Origin: Clostridiales bacterium
GTDB taxonomy: Bacteria > Bacillota > Clostridia > UBA1381
NCBI GenBank assembly: GCA_029226975.1
Contig: JAQXZB010000075.1
Span: forward strand, 1-64,000
Direction of reading: 5' to 3'
DNA length: 64,000 bases
The position numbers and the translations under genes are program-made. The notes beneath the pieces are model-generated. The model saw only the letters and a program-made list of their open reading frames with translations, ran no database searches and was not told the DNA's origin. Every line of letters begins with the position of its first letter. Position 1 is the first letter of the stretch. Positions 1-8,076 of this stretch are shown one piece after another.

Positions 1-1137
1 TGCTTATCTTTAATAATGGTAAGCTCCGTAGGATTATCGGTAAGCGCGGGAAATGATAACATAGAAAATGATGCACAGCTTATTGATTATGCCAAAAATG
101 TAACATCGATGTTCAGAGAGCCTGACGGATTTGTGGGAGCGTGGGAATATAATACCGTAAAATATATGCTGGCAGACATTAGCGGCGATGGGAAAAACGA
201 ATTGCTGGCAGTTGGGTATACAGATTATGATGATGAGTCCTATTCCTATATGGAAGTATTTGAAAATGATAACGGGAAAATAAATAAGATATACAGCGCA
301 GATACGGGCGGCTATGGCGGTCTTCAGGTCAGATTTGCTTCATATAATAATGATATTTATATATATGAATATCACTATCATCTGTTTTTTGGCGTGTTAC
401 TGCAGTATAAAAACGGAAATTGGGAAGAACAGCATAAGGAAGAGGAAATCATCGATTTGTACGGCGAAGGACCTACGGTATTTAAGCTTGACGGCGTAGA
501 AATAGACGGGGATGCATATAGGGCATATGAAGAATCGATAAAAGATATTTATGATGAATTTTTAACGTGGGATGAACTGCAAAATAAATATTACAACAGT
601 TTAAAATATCCGAGCGAATGGGCAAAAACGGATATAGAAAAAGCAAAGCAATATGGAATTATTGATGATACAGAGCATTATTACCTCGATAATATAAACA
701 GAGAACAATTTGCGGAGCTTATTGTAAACGGAATTGAAAAAGCATTAAAGGTTTCGGCTAAAGCCGATAATGCTTTTACGGATACAGACAATCAAGCAGT
801 GAATAAAGCGTATGCCATGGGAATTGTTACGGGAACGGGAGAGGGAATATTCTCACCCGAAGCAAAGATTACCAGACAGGAAATTGCAACAATGCTTTAC
901 AGGGCGATAAAATATGCGCAAAAGGCTACAGGCAATACCTATATTGAGGAATCAACGGATTTATCGAATTATTCGGATAAAGGCAGTGTAAGCGAATGGG
1001 CAAAAACGGCTGTGGGAAGTCTTGCAAAGCGGGGCATAATTAAAGGAGTAAGCGATACCGAAATTGCCCCGCTCCATAATACTACATACGAACAGGCTGC
1101 GATACTTGTTGTAAGAGTGTATGAAATGTTAAAATAA
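1..1137 (+). CDS. S-layer homology (SLH) surface protein, 5' end cut by the window
   Basis: The frame is already open at base 1. The residues before the first ATG (position 16) are hydrophobic and lead into a Ser-Ala-Gly cleavage-like site near base 48, so the window cuts the gene inside a signal peptide and that ATG is probably internal. The middle part has no enzyme domain I recognise, but ISGDGKNELL (about bases 178-207) resembles an FG-GAP/VCBS or Ca-loop motif. The last 180 residues hold three SLH-like modules, with cores YPSEWAKTDIEKAKQYGII, NKAYAMGIVTGTGEGIFSP and SEWAKTAVGSLAKRGIIKG. SLH modules bind secondary cell-wall polymer, so the protein is probably displayed on the cell surface. 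The gene is AT-richer than the housekeeping genes that follow. Function of the N-terminal part unknown. Confidence 0.85.
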   Translation, partial: CLSLIMVSSVGLSVSAGNDNIENDAQLIDYAKNVTSMFREPDGFVGAWEYNTVKYMLADISGDGKNELLAVGYTDYDDESYSYMEVFENDNGKINKIYSADTGGYGGLQVRFASYNNDIYIYEYHYHLFFGVLLQYKNGNWEEQHKEEEIIDLYGEGPTVFKLDGVEIDGDAYRAYEESIKDIYDEFLTWDELQNKYYNSLKYPSEWAKTDIEKAKQYGIIDDTEHYYLDNINREQFAELIVNGIEKALKVSAKADNAFTDTDNQAVNKAYAMGIVTGTGEGIFSPEAKITRQEIATMLYRAIKYAQKATGNTYIEESTDLSNYSDKGSVSEWAKTAVGSLAKRGIIKGVSDTEIAPLHNTTYEQAAILVVRVYEMLK

Positions 1138-1146
1138 ATTGACCTC

Positions 1147-1178
1147 CACCTCCCCGAAAGGGGAGGTGTTTGTTTTCG
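1147..1178 (+). terminator. Intrinsic terminator after the SLH gene
   Basis: A perfect 9-bp stem (CACCTCCCC, 1147-1155, with GGGGAGGTG, 1160-1168) closes a GAAA tetraloop and is followed by TTTGTTTT. It sits between the plus-strand SLH gene and the end of the minus-strand gatD gene. Confidence 0.85.
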
Positions 1179-1188
1179 GAAATTGTGT

Positions 1189-1914
1189 TTATTTGTTCAA
1201 AAAACGATTTACTATATAGCCGTTGGCGATGTTTTCAAGCTCATCGTCAAGGGGGGAAAGCTCCTTAAATTCCGGGTATTTGCGCTTTAGCGCGTTTGTT
1301 AAAACATAATCGCAAAGCTTCGGGTTTTTGGGGAACAGCGGCCCGTGCAGATAGGTTGCCACAACGTTTTTGTATAAAACGCCCTCCGCTCCCGCATTGT
1401 CGGCGTTCCCGTTTCCGTATAAAACCTTGCCCAGGGGCTTGTGCGAACCGATATACGTTCTGCCGCCGTGGTTTTCAAAGCCTACGATTTTTTGGTTTAT
1501 AAAATCCGCTTCAAGCACAATGTTTCCTATAAGTCTGCCCTTGCCCTGCTCGGTGTATATATCCAAAATTCCCAGTCCCTCGATGGTTTCGTCCTCCAGC
1601 TTGTAGTATCTGCCCAGAAGCTGATACCCGCCGCATACCGCCGTAAGCACTCCGTTGTCCTCCACATATTCCTTAAGCTGACGCTTATGCTCCAAAAGCC
1701 TTGTGCATACGATTTTCTGCTCCCTGTCCGAGCCGCCGCCCACAAATACAATATCTGTATCCGACAAATCAAAATCCCGATCATCACAGGTATGGGTTAT
1801 TACCCTCGCGTCAATGCCCCGCCAAAGCAGACGCTTGCGCAGACATTCGATATTGCCCTTGTCACCGTATAGGTTTAAAAGGTCGGGGTAAAGATGAAGT
1901 ATGTTAATCCGCAT
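1189..1914 (-). CDS. gatD: GatD, glutaminase subunit of lipid II isoglutaminyl synthase
   Basis: This is the glutamine amidotransferase half of MurT-GatD, which amidates D-Glu of peptidoglycan lipid II at the inner face of the membrane. Its 241 aa are the usual size. The class I (CobB/CobQ-like) core shows the nucleophile in AVCGGYQLLG (Cys94) and a late histidine in TYLHG (His190), in line with the catalytic pair of Staphylococcus aureus GatD. It is the second gene of a two-gene operon, and its ATG lies 11 bp inside the end of murT, which suggests translational coupling of the two subunits. A cobyric-acid synthase relative was considered. The N-terminal LYPDLLNLYGDKGN signature and the murT neighbour decide for GatD. 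Confidence 0.94.
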   Translation of the reverse strand: MRINILHLYPDLLNLYGDKGNIECLRKRLLWRGIDARVITHTCDDRDFDLSDTDIVFVGGGSDREQKIVCTRLLEHKRQLKEYVEDNGVLTAVCGGYQLLGRYYKLEDETIEGLGILDIYTEQGKGRLIGNIVLEADFINQKIVGFENHGGRTYIGSHKPLGKVLYGNGNADNAGAEGVLYKNVVATYLHGPLFPKNPKLCDYVLTNALKRKYPEFKELSPLDDELENIANGYIVNRFLNK

Positions 1915-3241
1915 TGTATCTGCCCTCCTTTAAAAGCTCGTTAAGCACCGCTTCGGTGGGATAGAGAGCTGTGTAGTTTACAAGCACATACACAACCTCC
2001 GAATCGGACTCAAGGGCGGTTTTTACCGCCTTTTTCATGCTTGCCTCCATGTAATCAACCTTTACGTCCGAATACTTAAAGCGCAGGCTTATGTCCCACA
2101 TTCTTATTCCGGTGGTGGTAAGGGTGTTTAGGTTTTCGTTGTAAATCTTGTCAAAATCCACGTCCCACAGCCAGGAAACGTCCCTTCCGTCGTTTGCCAG
2201 GTCGTTTATGGCAATGATTACGTCCTTTTTCCTGTCATCGGTGTTTACGGTGGCTATTGCCTGGTTAAAGCCCGCCGGATTTTTTGAAAGGCTTAAAATT
2301 ACCGGCTTTTTAAAGGCAAACTCCTGCATTCTGCCTATCTGGGGTTTGTAATTCCCCAAAAGTGAAGCGAAATCCTTTGTACTCTCGCCCAAAGCCTCCA
2401 TTGCCGCATATACCGCAATGAGATTATATATATTGTAAAAACCCTTGTAATTTATCTTCATGGGTCTGCCGTTTACGGTAAAGCTCATGGGTGATTTTAA
2501 GGACACGTTTTTAACCTCAACATCCGGGCGGGGACGCTTGAAGCCGCATTTTTTACATTCAAAATCCCCCAGCTGGCTGTAATGATAATACTTAAAGCCC
2601 ATCTGCGCACCGCACATGGGACAGAAGCGTCCCTCCTTGGTATCGTCAAGCTGCTCAAGCACCTTTTCGGAAATTCCGTAAAACAAGGCTTTTCCGGTTT
2701 CCTCCTTAAAGCGCACACATAAGGGGTCATCGGCATTTAAAACAAGCTTCATGCCGGGAACCTTGGCGATTGCTTCCTTTAAAATGGCGGTGGTTATGTC
2801 AATCTCGCCGTAGCGGTCAAGCTGATCCCTGAAAAGGTTGGTAATTACCATAACATCGGGCTTTATATAGTCAAAAACAATTCTTGTATACGCCTCGTCT
2901 ATTTCAAGACAGGCATAATCCGCTTCAAAGTCCCCCAAAAGATTTGCCGCCTGCAAATAGGTGGTTGCAACGCCGTTTAGCATATTCGCACCCAAGCGGT
3001 TGCAGATAACCTTATAGCCCTTTGCTTCAAGAGCCGAGCAGAGCAGGTTGTTTGTGGTGGTCTTGCCGTTTGTGCCGCAGGTGACGATAATCCCCTTTTT
3101 AATGTGCTTCCTCAAATCCGCCACAAGCTTGGGATATATGCGAAGCGCATACTCTCCGGGACTTGAGGAGGATTTTTTCCCTATAAGCCGTCCGGCAACG
3201 GTCAGAAGCTTTCCCGACCATATAGCCAATAATTTTCTCAT
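1904..3241 (-). CDS. murT: MurT, Mur-ligase-like subunit of lipid II isoglutaminyl synthase
   Basis: This 445-aa ATP-dependent ligase subunit activates the D-Glu carboxyl of lipid II and receives ammonia from GatD. A Mur-ligase central domain is visible with the P-loop CGTNGKTTTNNLL (about residues 55-67). A four-cysteine zinc ribbon follows at Cys207, Cys210, Cys229 and Cys232 (CPMCG and CKKCG). The C-terminal DUF1727 region contains NDLANDGRDVSWLWDVDF, a segment typical of MurT. The ATG at 3241 is preceded by AAGGAG. The gene overlaps gatD by 11 bp and has its own promoter upstream. The zinc ribbon and gatD separate it from MurC-F and folate ligases. Confidence 0.95.
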   Translation of the reverse strand: MRKLLAIWSGKLLTVAGRLIGKKSSSSPGEYALRIYPKLVADLRKHIKKGIIVTCGTNGKTTTNNLLCSALEAKGYKVICNRLGANMLNGVATTYLQAANLLGDFEADYACLEIDEAYTRIVFDYIKPDVMVITNLFRDQLDRYGEIDITTAILKEAIAKVPGMKLVLNADDPLCVRFKEETGKALFYGISEKVLEQLDDTKEGRFCPMCGAQMGFKYYHYSQLGDFECKKCGFKRPRPDVEVKNVSLKSPMSFTVNGRPMKINYKGFYNIYNLIAVYAAMEALGESTKDFASLLGNYKPQIGRMQEFAFKKPVILSLSKNPAGFNQAIATVNTDDRKKDVIIAINDLANDGRDVSWLWDVDFDKIYNENLNTLTTTGIRMWDISLRFKYSDVKVDYMEASMKKAVKTALESDSEVVYVLVNYTALYPTEAVLNELLKEGRYNAD

Positions 3242-3272
3242 AATGTTCTCCTTCCGATTATTTCATATATCA

Positions 3273-3300
3273 ATTATACCATATTTAGAAATAAATTCAA
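3273..3300 (-). promoter_or_regulatory. Promoter of murT-gatD
   Basis: On the minus strand, TTGAAT (3295-3300), a 16-nt spacer and TATAAT (3273-3278) preceded by TGG form an extended -10 promoter. The start codon is about 30 nt downstream. Confidence 0.75.
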
Positions 3301-3424
3301 CAATAAAAGTTTAATTTATTTCTTTATTAAAGAATTTCTCCCATAAATTTGTACAAAAAAACGGGGCAAATGTTGGTTAAATTGACTTTGTTTAATTTTC
3401 GGCGAAAAAAAATCCCAAATTCTG

Positions 3425-3452
3425 TAGACATTTTTAAAATTTATGATATAAT
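3425..3452 (+). promoter_or_regulatory. Promoter of ppdK
   Basis: TAGACA (3425-3430), a 16-nt spacer and TATAAT (3447-3452). The predicted leader is about 60 nt and ends in TAGGAGG before the ppdK ATG. The rest of the 277-nt gap 3242-3518 is AT-rich and shows nothing beyond the two divergent promoters. Confidence 0.7.
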
Positions 3453-3518
3453 AAAAGTATAGGTCTGTATTTTTTTACGGAACCGTCTAATGCTACAAAA
3501 TAGGAGGAATTACAAACA

Positions 3519-6149
3519 ATGGCGAAAAAGTATGTATACCTTTTTACAGAGGGTAATGCAAACATGAGAGAGCTGCTGGGCGGCAAGGGTGCAAATCTTG
3601 CAGAGATGACAAACCTGGGTCTGCCGGTACCGCAGGGCTTCACAATCTCAACAGAGGCTTGTACTCAGTATTACGAGGACGGCAGAAAGATAAACGATGA
3701 AATTCAGGCTCAGATCAACGAGCACATCGCAAAGATGGAAGAAATCACCGGTAAAAAGTTCGGCGACAGCGAAAATCCGCTGCTTGTATCCGTTCGTTCG
3801 GGTGCGAGAGCATCAATGCCGGGTATGATGGACACTATCTTAAACCTGGGTCTTAACGAGCAGGTTGTTGAGGTAGTTGCAAAGAAGACGGGCAATGAGA
3901 GATGGGCACGTGACTGCTACAGAAGATTTATTCAGATGTACTCCGACGTTGTTATGGAGGTCGGAAAGAAGTATTTTGAGGAGCTTATCGACAAGATGAA
4001 GGCCGACAGAGGCGTTACACAGGACGTTGAGCTTACCGCTGAGGACTTAAAGGAATTGGCAGATCAGTTTAAGGCTGAGTATAAGGCAAAGATCGGCAAG
4101 GACTTCCCGGACGATCCCAAGGAGCAGCTTATGGGCGCAATCCAGGCAGTATTCCGTTCATGGGACAACCCCAGAGCGAACGTTTACCGCCGCGACAACG
4201 ATATTCCTTATTCATGGGGTACCGCTGTTAACGTTCAGGAAATGGCATTCGGTAACTGGTCCGATGAGTCGGGTACAGGTGTTGCATTTACCCGTGACCC
4301 CGCAACAGGCGAGAAGAAGCTTATGGGTGAGTTCTTGATGAACGCACAGGGCGAGGACGTTGTTGCCGGTGTTCGTACACCCCAGCCCATATCCGCTTTG
4401 GCAGAGGTAATGCCCGAGGTATTCGAGCAGTTTAAGGAGGTTTGCAAAACTCTTGAAAACCACTACCGCGATATGCAGGATATGGAATTTACAATTCAAG
4501 ACCGCAAGCTCTTTATGCTTCAGACAAGAAACGGTAAAAGAACAGCTCAGGCTGCATTAAAGATTGCCTGCGACCTTGTTGACGAGGGCATGAGAACAGA
4601 GGAAGAAGCGGTTGCAATGATCGACCCCAGAAACCTGGATACATTGCTTCACCCGCAGTTTGACGCTGCCGCTCTAAAGGCTGCCGCTCCGATTGCAAAG
4701 GCTTTGGGCGCATCACCGGGTGCTGCTTGCGGTAAGATCGTATTTACAGCAGATGACGCTAAGGAATGGGCTTCAAGAGGCGAAAAGGTTGTTCTTGTTC
4801 GTCTTGAAACATCACCCGAGGATATCGAGGGTATGAAGGCTGCTCAGGGTATACTGACCGTAAGAGGCGGTATGACCTCACACGCTGCCGTTGTTGCAAG
4901 AGGTATGGGTACCTGCTGCGTATCCGGCTGCGGCGACATCGCTATGGACGAGGATAACAAGAAGTTCACACTTGCGGGCAAGGAGTACCACGAGGGTGAC
5001 GAGATTTCATTAGACGGTTCCACAGGTAATATATATGACGGAATTATCCCGACGGTTGACGCTTCAATCGCAGGTGAGTTCGGCAGAATTATGTCATGGG
5101 CGGACAAGTTCAGAACTCTTAAGGTAAGAACAAACGCCGACACACCCGCAGACGCTAAGAAGGCAAGAGAGCTTGGCGCAGAGGGTATCGGTCTTTGCCG
5201 TACAGAGCATATGTTCTTTGAGGGCAACAGAATTGATGCGTTCAGAGAGATGATCTGTGCTGATAAGGTTGAGGAGAGAGAGGCTGCTCTTAATAAAATC
5301 CTTCCCATGCAGCAGGGTGACTTTGAACAGCTTTATGAGGCACTTGAGGGCTGCCCGGTAACAATTCGTTTCCTGGATCCCCCCCTTCATGAGTTCGTTC
5401 CCACAGACGACGCTGATATAGAAATTCTTGCAAAGGCACAGGGCAAGAGCGTTGAGGCTATAAAGGATATTATAAACGGTCTGCACGAGGCTAACCCGAT
5501 GATGGGTCACAGAGGCTGCCGTCTTGCGGTAACATATCCCGAAATCGCAAAGATGCAGACAAAGGCTGTTATCCGTGCGGCTATAAACGTTCAGAAGGCT
5601 CATGCAGACTGGACAATAGTTCCCGAAATCATGATTCCTTTGACCTGTGAAGCTAAGGAGCTTAAGTATGTTAAGGACATCGTTGTTGAAACCGCCGATG
5701 CTGAAATTGCTGCTGCAGGCATTGACCTGAAGTATGAGGTTGGTACAATGATCGAGATCCCCAGAGCTGCTCTTACGGCTGACGAGATCGCAAAGGAAGC
5801 TGAATTCTTCTGCTTCGGTACAAACGACCTTACACAGATGACCTACGGCTTCTCAAGAGATGACGCGGGCAAGTTCCTTGATTCGTACTATGATGCAAAG
5901 ATATTCGAGAACGATCCCTTCGCAAAGCTTGACCAGACAGGCGTAGGAAAGCTTATGGAAACAGCTATAAAGCTTGGAAAGAGCACAAGACCCGAAATGC
6001 ACTGCGGTATCTGCGGTGAGCATGGCGGTGACCCCTCATCGGTTGAGTTCTGCCACAAGATCGGTCTTGACTATGTATCCTGCTCGCCCTTCAGAGTTCC
6101 TATCGCAAGACTTGCCGCAGCACAGGCAAAGATTAACGAAAAGAACTGA
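3519..6149 (+). CDS. ppdK: Pyruvate, phosphate dikinase
   Basis: Interconverts PEP + AMP + PPi and pyruvate + ATP + Pi in the cytoplasm. In fermentative Clostridia it works in glycolysis or in gluconeogenesis. The 876 aa match the 874-aa enzyme of Clostridium symbiosum. Order: an ATP-grasp nucleotide domain with GGKGANLAEM near the start, the phosphohistidine domain GGMTSHAAVVARG (His455 the carrier, Thr453 the position that the regulatory kinase modifies in plant and some bacterial enzymes), and a C-terminal PEP/pyruvate barrel with FGTNDLTQMTYGFSRDD and MHCGICGEHGGDP (catalytic Cys832). It is a single transcription unit with its own promoter, a strong Shine-Dalgarno site and a terminator. 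Its strongly biased, GC-ending codon use suggests high expression. No PPDK regulatory protein gene is in the window. Confidence 0.98.
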   Translation: MAKKYVYLFTEGNANMRELLGGKGANLAEMTNLGLPVPQGFTISTEACTQYYEDGRKINDEIQAQINEHIAKMEEITGKKFGDSENPLLVSVRSGARASMPGMMDTILNLGLNEQVVEVVAKKTGNERWARDCYRRFIQMYSDVVMEVGKKYFEELIDKMKADRGVTQDVELTAEDLKELADQFKAEYKAKIGKDFPDDPKEQLMGAIQAVFRSWDNPRANVYRRDNDIPYSWGTAVNVQEMAFGNWSDESGTGVAFTRDPATGEKKLMGEFLMNAQGEDVVAGVRTPQPISALAEVMPEVFEQFKEVCKTLENHYRDMQDMEFTIQDRKLFMLQTRNGKRTAQAALKIACDLVDEGMRTEEEAVAMIDPRNLDTLLHPQFDAAALKAAAPIAKALGASPGAACGKIVFTADDAKEWASRGEKVVLVRLETSPEDIEGMKAAQGILTVRGGMTSHAAVVARGMGTCCVSGCGDIAMDEDNKKFTLAGKEYHEGDEISLDGSTGNIYDGIIPTVDASIAGEFGRIMSWADKFRTLKVRTNADTPADAKKARELGAEGIGLCRTEHMFFEGNRIDAFREMICADKVEEREAALNKILPMQQGDFEQLYEALEGCPVTIRFLDPPLHEFVPTDDADIEILAKAQGKSVEAIKDIINGLHEANPMMGHRGCRLAVTYPEIAKMQTKAVIRAAINVQKAHADWTIVPEIMIPLTCEAKELKYVKDIVVETADAEIAAAGIDLKYEVGTMIEIPRAALTADEIAKEAEFFCFGTNDLTQMTYGFSRDDAGKFLDSYYDAKIFENDPFAKLDQTGVGKLMETAIKLGKSTRPEMHCGICGEHGGDPSSVEFCHKIGLDYVSCSPFRVPIARLAAAQAKINEKN

Positions 6150-6196
6150 TAAAACGGGCTTTTGCCGGATTATACGGGTTTAAGATTTATACATTG

Positions 6197-6239
6197 TCTC
6201 CCGAAACCTTTATTATGAGGTTTTCGGGAGATTTTTTTT
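6197..6239 (+). terminator. Intrinsic terminator of ppdK
   Basis: A 10-bp stem (TCTCCCGAAA, 6197-6206, with TTTCGGGAGA, 6222-6231), extended by CCT/AGG past a one-base bulge, is followed by eight T residues. Confidence 0.9.
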
Positions 6240-6269
6240 GCATTTTTGGCTGAAAAACCGCTGAAATAC

Positions 6270-6298
6270 TTGAATTTTACCAAGAAAAATGATATAAT
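6270..6298 (+). promoter_or_regulatory. Promoter of the recJ-rel run
   Basis: TTGAAT (6270-6275), 17-nt spacer, TATAAT (6293-6298). It lies about 40 nt upstream of the recJ start codon, just after the ppdK terminator. Confidence 0.8.
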
Positions 6299-6345
6299 AG
6301 TAATGTTACGATATATTATTTTTTAAATGAATTCCGGGGTACTTT

Positions 6346-8064
6346 ATGAGAGATAAAATATGGCAATACAAGAATAAAAATTTAACAATGGAACAGGTAA
6401 ACGGAATTTCCCAAAGGCAGGGCGTGCCTAAGGTTATCACCACAATTCTTCTAAACCGCCATATTGAGGAGCAGGAGTTCGCGGCGTTTTTGAGAAAATC
6501 AATGCGCGATATTATAAACCCCTTCGATATGCTTGATATGGATAAGGCGGCAGACAGAATTGCGGCGGCTTTGGAAAAGCATGAGAAGATTGTCATTTAC
6601 GGGGACTATGACGTTGACGGCATAACCTCCACAACACTGCTTTTTGAATTTTTGACAAATCAGGGGGCGGATGTTTCCTACTATATCCCCGACCGCCGTG
6701 ACGAGGGCTACGGTATAAATATCATGGCGGTAAATCGGCTCTTAAAGCAAGGCGCAAAGCTTCTTATAACCGTTGACTGCGGAATTACCGCAATAGGCGA
6801 GGTGGAATTTGCGGCCCTTTCGGGGCTTGATGTGATTATAACCGACCACCACACCTGCAAGGAAAGAATACCCACAGCCGCCAAGGCGATAATAAACCCC
6901 AAGCGGGAGGACGACGATTACCCCTTTGACGCCCTTGCCGGAGTGGGCGTGGCGTTTAAGCTTGTGCTTGCGCTGGCGATACGTTTGGGGCTTGATACAA
7001 ACAAATGCTTTGCGGAATTTATAGACCTTGCCGCCATAGGCACTGTTGCCGATGTGGTTGATTTAAGGGGCGAAAACAGGATTATCGTGGATAAAGGCTT
7101 AAAGGCAATGCAAACACCCAAAAGACCGGGTGTGCGCGCCCTTTTGGAGATAAGCGGCGGCGGCAAAAAGGCTCCCGACGCATCCACCATAGCCTTTGCC
7201 ATTGCTCCCCGCCTTAACGCCGCCGGACGTTTGGGAACTGCCACAACTGCAGTTGAGCTTTTGCTCACCCGTGACGAGGCTAAGGCAAAAAGCATTGCAA
7301 AAACTCTTGACGAGGAAAACCGGCAAAGGCAAATTACCGAACAGGAAATTTACGATCAGGCACTTGAAATGGTTGGTGCGGACCCGAATTTTTCCAAGAA
7401 AAAGGTTATTGTCCTTGCCCACGAGGACTGGCATCAGGGCGTTATCGGCATAGTTGCCTCAAGAATAGGCGACAGGTTTTATAAGCCCTGCATACTCATT
7501 TCCTATTCAAACGGCTTCGGCAAAGGCTCGGGACGCAGCATAGACGGCTTTAACCTCTTTGACGCACTCACAGCCTGCGGGGATTGTCTGACGGAATTTG
7601 GAGGTCATTCGGTTGCCGCCGGGCTTACCTTAAACATTGCCGACCTGGAAAAGTTTGATAAGGCAATAAATAAATATGCCGAGGAGGTTCTCGGCGAGAG
7701 GGATTTAATCCCCAAGGTGAAAATAGACTGCCCCATATCCGAAAAGGCACTTACCTTAAACAATGCCAAGCTTATTGCAAGGCTTGAGCCCTTCGGAATA
7801 GGCAATGAACGGCCGGTGTTCTCTTTACGCTCCGCCACAATAGTGTATATAAGCGCTGTAGGCAGCGAGGGAAAGCATCTTCGGCTGGGAATTGCCAAAA
7901 GCGGCATGACCTTTAGCGCCATAGGCTTTAATTTCGGCGAATATGTGGGTAAATTTAAAATAAACGATAAGGTAGATATTGCGTTTCAGATGAATATAAA
8001 TAATTTTAGAGATAATGAAACAGTGCAGCTGCACATTAAGGATATTATACCTGCGGCATCATAA
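6346..8064 (+). CDS. recJ: Single-stranded-DNA-specific exonuclease RecJ
   Basis: 5'-3' ssDNA exonuclease of recombination and base-excision or mismatch repair. The DHH phosphoesterase motifs are intact: GDYDVDG (residues 86-92), TVDCG (about 143-147) and the signature TDHHT (about 166-170). The DHHA1 nucleic-acid-binding motif FGGHSVAAGL and a C-terminal OB-type segment follow. The 572 aa are a normal length for the shorter Clostridial form. The start ATG has only a weak GGGG-type ribosome site. The stop codon lies directly against the Shine-Dalgarno site of rel, so the two are probably cotranscribed. In many Firmicutes apt lies between recJ and rel. It is absent here. Confidence 0.96.
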   Translation: MRDKIWQYKNKNLTMEQVNGISQRQGVPKVITTILLNRHIEEQEFAAFLRKSMRDIINPFDMLDMDKAADRIAAALEKHEKIVIYGDYDVDGITSTTLLFEFLTNQGADVSYYIPDRRDEGYGINIMAVNRLLKQGAKLLITVDCGITAIGEVEFAALSGLDVIITDHHTCKERIPTAAKAIINPKREDDDYPFDALAGVGVAFKLVLALAIRLGLDTNKCFAEFIDLAAIGTVADVVDLRGENRIIVDKGLKAMQTPKRPGVRALLEISGGGKKAPDASTIAFAIAPRLNAAGRLGTATTAVELLLTRDEAKAKSIAKTLDEENRQRQITEQEIYDQALEMVGADPNFSKKKVIVLAHEDWHQGVIGIVASRIGDRFYKPCILISYSNGFGKGSGRSIDGFNLFDALTACGDCLTEFGGHSVAAGLTLNIADLEKFDKAINKYAEEVLGERDLIPKVKIDCPISEKALTLNNAKLIARLEPFGIGNERPVFSLRSATIVYISAVGSEGKHLRLGIAKSGMTFSAIGFNFGEYVGKFKINDKVDIAFQMNINNFRDNETVQLHIKDIIPAAS

Positions 8065-8076
8065 GGAGGTTTGGTT

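Noticed and set aside
3242-3518. Possible origin of replication (AT-rich gap upstream of ppdK)
   Set aside because: No cluster of DnaA boxes and no dnaA or dnaN nearby; the gap is explained by two divergent promoters.
4844-5603. Long minus-strand ORFs inside ppdK
   Set aside because: ppdK is continuous and has all catalytic motifs; the antisense frames follow from its strong codon bias.
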